From NCBI GenBank assembly GCA_048394785.1, contig DBFJGL010000059.1, forward strand, positions 1 through 9,720: a stretch of DNA of 9,720 bases, given 5' to 3'. Below the pieces are notes generated by a model. It was not told the origin of the DNA. It saw only the letters and a list, made by a program, of their open reading frames with translations, and did not search any database. The position numbers and the translations under genes were made by a program. Positions 5,458 to 9,720 of the stretch are shown here, in pieces (the stretch's first letter is position 1; each line of letters starts with the position of its first letter). This DNA is from DBFJGL01 sp048394785 (GTDB taxonomy: Bacteria > Bacillota > Clostridia > Christensenellales > CAG-917).

Positions 5458-7881
5458 TCAAAGTTCCGAAATAAACTTATCCAGAGTTTCGGCGGCATTG
5501 CCGAGATAGAGATGCACTCCCTTTTCTCTCGTGTAAATGGGGTTATCCACACCTGCATAGCCGGGCTTTAAGTCGTAATTGAAAATGTAGATATTCTTGC
5601 ACTTATCAACGTCGAGTATCGGCATTCCGTAAATGGGCGTGCCTTCCGCTTCTTTCGCCGCGGGGTTAAGTACGTCGTTCGCGCCTATTACTATCGTCGC
5701 GTCCGCGTTCTCGAACTCGGGGTTGATGTCGTCCATCTCATACAAATCTTCGTAATCTACGTCGGCTTCGCAAAGCAACACGTTCATATGTCCGGGCATT
5801 CTGCCTGCCACGGGGTGTACCGCGTATTTCACTTTGGTGCCGTTAGATACAAGTTTATCCGCAAGTTTCTTGACGGTGTGCTGTGCCTGCGCTATCGCCA
5901 TTCCGTATCCCGGAACGATTATAACTTCTTTCGCGCCGACAAGTTCTTTCGCCGCATTTTCTTTCTTGGCGACTGTCGCGGAAGCTTTTGCTTCCTCCGC
6001 TTTATCAGCCTTGCCGTCCATATCCGCAATAAACTTTTCTACGGTTTCGGCGGCATTTCCGAGGTACAGATATACTCCGTTTTCCCTTGTGTAAATGGGG
6101 TTGTCCACACCTGCGTAACCGGGCTTTAAGTCATAGTTGAAGATGTATATGTTCTTGCACTTGTCAACGTCGAGTACGGGCATTCCGTAAATGGGCGTGC
6201 CTTCTGCTTCTTTCGCCGCAGGATTAAGTACGTCGTTCGCACCTATTACTATCGTCGCGTCCGCGTTTTCGAACTCGGGGTTGATGTCGTCCATCTCGTA
6301 CAAATCTTCGTAATCTACGTCGGCTTCGCAAAGCAACACGTTCATATGTCCGGGCATTCTACCCGCCACGGGGTGTACCGCGTATTTCACTTTGGTGCCG
6401 TTAGATACAAGTTTATCCGCAAGTTTCTTGACTGTGTGCTGTGCCTGCGCTATCGCCATTCCGTATCCCGGGACGATTATAACTTCTTTAACCCCGATAA
6501 GTTCTGCGGCAGGATTTTTATCTTCATTTACTTCCGCCTTTTCCTCTTTGACCTCTTCAGCTTTCACTGCGGGCGCGGTTTCCGTCTTAGGCGCGGCTGC
6601 GACAGGTGCCGCCGACGGCTGAGCAGTGGTTTTGCCCGTAAGAATTGCCATAAGACTGCGGTTCATTGCCTTGCACATTATCTGCGTAAGCAAAAGTCCC
6701 GACGCGCCGACTATGCCGCCTATCGCAACGAGCAGCAAATCGCCGATGGCAAGACCTGCGATTGCGCCTGCTACGCCGCTCAACGAGTTAAGCAAAGAAA
6801 TGGTTATAGGCATATCCGCGCCGCCTACTCTGATTGCAAACGCAAATCCGAAGAACCCCGACGCAAGGAAAACGAGCGCGAACATTCCGCCCACGATGCC
6901 GAGCGTACCAGTCGTTCCGAGCACGGTGAACACCACTATGCCGACAAGCATAAGAAGCACCGAGCTCATCTGAATTGCCGCGTGTCCCTTCCACACGACG
7001 GGTTTTTGGGGCAGAATTTTATGGAGTTTGCCAGCCGCGACAAGGCTGCCCGTCAAAGTGAGCATACCGACCGCGAGAGCGATTGAAGCGGTTATTTTCG
7101 CAAAGTAACCCGCGCCGGTATTATCGAGCACGGAGCCTATGCCGAACATCGCAAACGCGCCGACGATAGCCGACGCCGCGCCGCCCAAACCGTTGAGCAA
7201 TGCGACCATCTGCGGCATCTGTATCATACTGACTTTCTTGGATATGACGATACCTGCGACAAAACCTATTGCAAGACCGATATAAATCGGATAAGCTTCA
7301 TAAACGTTATAGCTGTTTTGATAAACTATGGTGAGCACAATGCTCAGCAACATACAGACCGCGCTTATTCTGTTGCCGACCTTGCTCAGCTTTATGTTGC
7401 TCATAAGCGCAATGCCGCCCAAAACTCCGACGGACAACAGTACGCAAAGCGCGAGATATGCATACTGAGCATAGTCGCCCATAAGCGTGAAGCAGCCTAT
7501 GACAGCAACGACTCCTGCCGAGATAACTGCGGCGGCAATATAAAATAAATTCTGTTTTTCCGCCTTTTTCTTGGCAATCATAGCCAACATTCTGTCCGTA
7601 ACCGCAAATCCGCCGGCAACGTTTACCATTGCAAGCGCAACCGCAATAATTCCGAAAATCGACGACAAAGCTTTTGCCGCCACAGAACTTGCCGCAAATC
7701 CCGCGGCGGTGGCGGTGAGCGCGCCGAGAACGGTTATTCCCGACAGCGCGTTCATACCCGACATAAGCGGAGTATGCAAAAGGCTCGGCACGTTTTTAAT
7801 GAGCAGATATCCCACTACCGTCGCAACGGCAAAAACTCCGAGCAAGATAAGCTGGAAATAAATGAGTTCAAGTCCGAACAT
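5458..7881 (-). CDS. pntB: Transhydrogenase membrane subunit: PntAB-PntB fusion with tandem duplicated NADP-binding domain III
   Basis: This is the membrane and NADP(H)-binding part of proton-translocating transhydrogenase. Residues 1-105 match the PntAB-type helices (LLHTPLMSGMNALSG at 34-48, ending VAGGFAVTDRM). Residues 106-410 match PntB dIIb (MPQMVALLNGLGG at 222-234, TGSLVAAGKL, GGADMP at 353-358, IMCKAMNRS at 401-409). About twelve helices are expected in total. An Ala/Pro/Lys/Glu linker (411-460) leads to dIII copy 1 (about 460-621), a second linker (622-644) and dIII copy 2 (about 645-807). Each copy has VPGYGMAIAQAQ, HPVAGRMPGHMNVLL, IGANDVLNPAA and GYAGVDNP. Typical PntB is about 460 residues with one dIII; the excess here is the fused N-terminus and the extra dIII. 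The KRS motif before GYAG reads NYD in both copies. The residue aligned with E. coli beta-His91 is Asn230. The ATG has AAGGGG upstream. Partner dI is encoded by the preceding gene. Confidence 0.96.
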   Translation of the reverse strand: MFGLELIYFQLILLGVFAVATVVGYLLIKNVPSLLHTPLMSGMNALSGITVLGALTATAAGFAASSVAAKALSSIFGIIAVALAMVNVAGGFAVTDRMLAMIAKKKAEKQNLFYIAAAVISAGVVAVIGCFTLMGDYAQYAYLALCVLLSVGVLGGIALMSNIKLSKVGNRISAVCMLLSIVLTIVYQNSYNVYEAYPIYIGLAIGFVAGIVISKKVSMIQMPQMVALLNGLGGAASAIVGAFAMFGIGSVLDNTGAGYFAKITASIALAVGMLTLTGSLVAAGKLHKILPQKPVVWKGHAAIQMSSVLLMLVGIVVFTVLGTTGTLGIVGGMFALVFLASGFFGFAFAIRVGGADMPITISLLNSLSGVAGAIAGLAIGDLLLVAIGGIVGASGLLLTQIMCKAMNRSLMAILTGKTTAQPSAAPVAAAPKTETAPAVKAEEVKEEKAEVNEDKNPAAELIGVKEVIIVPGYGMAIAQAQHTVKKLADKLVSNGTKVKYAVHPVAGRMPGHMNVLLCEADVDYEDLYEMDDINPEFENADATIVIGANDVLNPAAKEAEGTPIYGMPVLDVDKCKNIYIFNYDLKPGYAGVDNPIYTRENGVYLYLGNAAETVEKFIADMDGKADKAEEAKASATVAKKENAAKELVGAKEVIIVPGYGMAIAQAQHTVKKLADKLVSNGTKVKYAVHPVAGRMPGHMNVLLCEADVDYEDLYEMDDINPEFENADATIVIGANDVLNPAAKEAEGTPIYGMPILDVDKCKNIYIFNYDLKPGYAGVDNPIYTREKGVHLYLGNAAETLDKFISEL
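5464..5948 (-). repeat. Tandem direct repeat, copy 2 (C-terminal dIII of pntB)
   Basis: This is the second copy of a unit offset by 558 bp (186 codons) from 6022-6506. Compared by eye, 5621-5917 differs from its partner at about 10 of 297 bases, all synonymous. The stretch 5486-5620 differs at about 19 of 135 bases and includes the amino acid changes. The longest exact match is about 68 bases, near 5806-5873. Confidence 0.95.
6022..6506 (-). repeat. Tandem direct repeat, copy 1 (internal dIII of pntB)
   Basis: This is the first copy in reading order, encoding about residues 459-620. It encodes 104 residues (465-568) identical to 651-754 of copy 2, then diverges at about 8 of the next 53. Between the copies lies a short Lys/Ala/Glu-rich linker (5949-6021) that resembles neither flank. 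Confidence 0.95.
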
Positions 7882-7938
7882 ATAACTTTCCCCTTTCAGC
7901 TGACGCTGTATAATTATTGAGCAAAAGCAGGCGCAATA

Positions 7939-7960
7939 CCCGCTCCGAAAACGGCGCGGG
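7939..7960 (-). promoter_or_regulatory. Second hairpin in the pntAA-pntB gap
   Basis: On the minus strand CCCGCGCCG, TTTT and CGGAGCGGG form a 9-bp GC-rich stem with one mismatch and a 4-base loop. No T-run follows, so it is unlikely to terminate by itself. It sits between the terminator-like hairpin (7970-8006) and the pntB start and could stabilise the downstream message or mark an RNA processing point. A weak promoter candidate follows it (TTGCGC, then TTATAC at 17 spacing), too poor to call. Confidence 0.45.
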
Positions 7961-7969
7961 CTCGACCTG

Positions 7970-8006
7970 AAAAACGAAATTTCTCCCGTGAAAACACGGG
8001 AGAAAT
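7970..8006 (-). terminator. Terminator-like hairpin between pntAA and pntB (possible attenuator)
   Basis: The arms ATTTCTCCCGTG (7979-7990) and CACGGGAGAAAT (7995-8006) are perfect complements of 12 bp with a 4-base loop. On the minus strand the stem is followed by TTCG and then TTTTT (complement of 7970-7974), an interrupted U-tract. It starts 6 bases past the pntAA stop codon. The plus-strand side has no T-run. With pntB downstream on the same strand it is more likely a leaky terminator, giving more pntAA than pntB message, than an absolute stop. Confidence 0.6.
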
Positions 8007-8012
8007 GTGTAC

Positions 8013-9176
8013 TTAGTTAAGTCCCATTGCCTGTCTTGCGCCCATGTGGACTATCTCGCCGTCGATGGTAACGATGGTGGACGCCACGATTTCGTCGTTG
8101 AGGTCAAGCGCAATCGCGCCGTCCTTGACAAGGTATTTGAGCAGGTTGTAAATGTTGTGCGAGAACATCCAGGTGGAGCTTGTGGGCAGCATTCCGGGGA
8201 TATTCTTGATGCCTTCGACGAGCACGTTGTGTTTGAGCACTTTCTCGCCAGGGGTGGTGATTGCGCAGTTGCCGCCTTGGTCGATGGAGATGTCGACTAC
8301 ACAGCTTCCAACGGGCATCGTCTTAACCATATCTTCGGTAAGAAGAATGGGAGCGAGTTTGCCTTGGAGCAATGCCGAGCAGAATATGATGTCCGCTTTG
8401 GACACGATATCCGCAAAGTTCGCGCGCTCTTTGACGAGCCATTCTTCGGGAAGTTCGTTGGCGTGCTTGCCGTCCGCGCTGACTGCGATTTCCGCGGGAA
8501 CGCCGGTTTCGATAATCTTCGCGCCGAGGGACTTCGCCTGTTCGTTCGCGTCGGGACGAATGTCTGCGGAATATACGACCGCGCCGAGAGATTTTGCGGT
8601 TGCAACCGCTCTGAGTCCCGCAACGCCTGTGCCGATTACGAATACGGTTGCAGGCTTGATTACGCCTACCGCCGTGCCGATGAGCGGCATAAATTTGGCG
8701 ATGTCGTCCGTTGCCATTATGATGCCCTTATAACCCGCGCAGGTGCTCATCGAGGACAACGCGTCCATGCTCTGCGCACGGGATATTCTGGGAATACCGT
8801 CCAGCGTGATGCCTATGACGCCCTGCTTTGCCATCTTTTTGACCATTTCGTGGTTGATGGGGTTCGCCGGGTGAATAAAGGTGATGAGATATTGACCTTT
8901 ATGCATCATATCTATTTCGTGAAGACCTTTTTCCTCGTTGAAAAGGGGCTCTTTGACTTTAAGAATAACATCGGATTTTTCGAAAATTTCCTTTACGTCT
9001 TTTACGATTTGCGCGCCTGCCTCGGCATACGCCGCGTCGTGGAAGAACGCGCCTTCGCCCGCTCCTGCTTCAAACAGTACGGTTGCGCCGTCCGCCACCA
9101 TCTTTTTGACGGTTTCGGGAGTAGCCGACACGCGGTTTTCGTCGTGCATAATTTCCTTAGGGATACCGATAATCAT
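8013..9176 (-). CDS. pntAA: NAD(P) transhydrogenase alpha-1 subunit, NAD(H)-binding domain I
   Basis: This is the soluble cytoplasmic domain I of transhydrogenase, which binds NAD(H) and exchanges hydride with NADP(H) on domain III. Its 387 residues match the dI-only subunit of three-subunit enzymes and are related to alanine dehydrogenase. Visible marks are the N-terminal IGIPKE and ENRVSATPETV, and the RISRAQSMDALSS loop (130-142), whose Arg130, Gln135 and Asp138 correspond to the conserved Arg/Gln/Asp dI loop. The Rossmann motif GTGVAG is at 182-187, with Asp205 placed to bind the adenosine ribose. The C-terminal half shows VDISIDQGGNCAITTPGE and NIPGMLPTSST. It lacks the C-terminal membrane helices of E. 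coli PntA, which are instead at the start of the downstream gene. The ATG at 9174-9176 has GGAGG (9184-9188). It lies 32 bp after the Lrp-type gene, consistent with one operon. Confidence 0.96.
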   Translation of the reverse strand: MIIGIPKEIMHDENRVSATPETVKKMVADGATVLFEAGAGEGAFFHDAAYAEAGAQIVKDVKEIFEKSDVILKVKEPLFNEEKGLHEIDMMHKGQYLITFIHPANPINHEMVKKMAKQGVIGITLDGIPRISRAQSMDALSSMSTCAGYKGIIMATDDIAKFMPLIGTAVGVIKPATVFVIGTGVAGLRAVATAKSLGAVVYSADIRPDANEQAKSLGAKIIETGVPAEIAVSADGKHANELPEEWLVKERANFADIVSKADIIFCSALLQGKLAPILLTEDMVKTMPVGSCVVDISIDQGGNCAITTPGEKVLKHNVLVEGIKNIPGMLPTSSTWMFSHNIYNLLKYLVKDGAIALDLNDEIVASTIVTIDGEIVHMGARQAMGLN

Positions 9177-9208
9177 AATAATTCCTCCATTATCATAAAA
9201 ATATTGTT

Positions 9209-9685
9209 TTATTTTGCAGGCCTTACAGCCTCTTTTTTACTTTTGAGCAGAACGGAATAATCCTTTTTCTGAGTGCTGAGAACTATGTTCGTTTTGGTTT
9301 TGGACACGCCTTCCATATTCTTAATTGCATTGAGCGTTGTTTCCAAAGTTTTTGTGTTGTCGGTGACGACCTTAATCATATAATCGAAATCGCCCGCTAT
9401 GTAGAAACATTCCACGATATTGTGGTCGTTCGCAATCGCGCTGACAAACGCCTCGTTATGCGACGGATGGTCGATGGTGACAAGTATCATTGCAGTCACG
9501 TCTTTATTGAGTTTTGACGGTTCGATTTCCGCCGTATATCCCAAAATAGTACCGTCGTTTTCCATTTTGCGGATACGCTCTATGACCGCCGACACCGAAA
9601 GTTTTACCTTCTCCGCGATGTCGGAAGCGTTCATTCTCGCATTGCGGCTCAAACATTTGAGTATCTTGACGTTTATGCTGTCCAT
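9209..9685 (-). CDS. Lrp/AsnC family transcriptional regulator
   Basis: A 158-residue DNA-binding regulator with the usual two parts. The N-terminal helix-turn-helix (about 1-50) has the typical opening DxxxxxILKxLxxNAR, then SDIAEKVKLSVSAVIERIRKME and GTILGYTAEI. The C-terminal ligand-binding/oligomerisation domain (about 62-142) shows VECFYIAGDFDYMIKVV (91-107), the conserved Gly-Asp-x-Asp-Tyr signature. Family members form dimers to octamers and usually answer to amino acids; the ligand here cannot be told. It is the first gene of the probable operon with pntAA and pntB, 32 bp upstream of pntAA, so local or autogenous control is plausible. The ATG at 9683-9685 has AAAGGAGG (9690-9697). Length is standard and nothing is broken. 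It is not assigned to lrp itself because many paralogues exist. Confidence 0.94.
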   Translation of the reverse strand: MDSINVKILKCLSRNARMNASDIAEKVKLSVSAVIERIRKMENDGTILGYTAEIEPSKLNKDVTAMILVTIDHPSHNEAFVSAIANDHNIVECFYIAGDFDYMIKVVTDNTKTLETTLNAIKNMEGVSKTKTNIVLSTQKKDYSVLLKSKKEAVRPAK

Positions 9686-9710
9686 ATTGCCTCCTTTCGC
9701 TTACAGTTAG

Positions 9711-9716
9711 ACTATA
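9711..9716 (-). promoter_or_regulatory. Candidate -10 element of the lrp-pntAA-pntB operon
   Basis: TATAGT on the minus strand matches the -10 consensus at 5 of 6 positions. It lies 26 bases upstream of the start codon, giving a leader of roughly 20 bases that still holds the full AAAGGAGG site. The -35 would fall at about 9734-9739, beyond the window, so this cannot be completed. Confidence 0.4.
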
Positions 9717-9720
9717 TAAC

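Noticed and set aside
5458..6506. The repeat as an assembly artefact
   Set aside because: The copies differ at about 29 or more sites, mostly synonymous, stay in frame, and are joined by a unique linker. A collapse or duplication error would give identical copies.
8007..9260. Plus-strand open frame of 417 codons opposite pntAA
   Set aside because: It is the antisense of a clearly conserved gene, with a Cys/His/Arg-rich composition and no supporting start signal.

Overview
The window reads as a stretch of a bacterial chromosome, most likely from an anaerobic Firmicutes-type (Clostridia-like) organism. This is inferred from strong purine-rich ribosome binding sites (AAGGAG, GGAGG), AT-rich sigma-A type promoters, intrinsic terminators with clear U-tracts, and protein style. 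The exact taxon cannot be read from the sequence. All six genes lie on the minus strand, so transcription runs from high to low coordinates. Long plus-strand open frames are antisense shadows.

Layout in direction of transcription. (1) At 9720-5340 is a probable lrp/asnC-pntAA-pntB operon. It holds an Lrp/AsnC-family regulator, a separate NAD(H)-binding domain I subunit of proton-translocating nicotinamide nucleotide transhydrogenase, and an 807-residue membrane subunit. That subunit fuses the PntAB-type helices (dIIa) to PntB (dIIb) and carries two near-identical copies of the NADP(H)-binding domain III in tandem. A 131-bp gap with two strong hairpins separates pntAA from pntB, and a hairpin terminator candidate follows pntB. 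(2) At 5267-812 is a two-gene operon under a strong promoter (TTGAAA, 17-nt spacer, TATTAT, with an A-tract upstream). It encodes two unrecognised membrane proteins of 765 and 655 residues. Both have three N-terminal membrane helices, a large predicted extracytoplasmic domain, one C-terminal helix and a charged cytoplasmic segment. The genes are one base apart and end in a near-textbook terminator. (3) At 774-133 is a single LURP-one-related (YxjI/DUF567-type) gene with its own promoter candidate, set inside a dyad-symmetric element, and its own terminator.

Functionally, the transhydrogenase couples hydride transfer between NAD(H) and NADP(H) to proton movement across the membrane, and the Lrp-type protein is a plausible local regulator. 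The membrane-protein pair probably works together, since the genes are tightly coupled and share architecture, but no function can be named. The most unusual content is the duplicated dIII. In both copies the Lys-Arg-Ser motif that contacts the NADP 2'-phosphate in characterised enzymes is replaced by Asn-Tyr-Asp.
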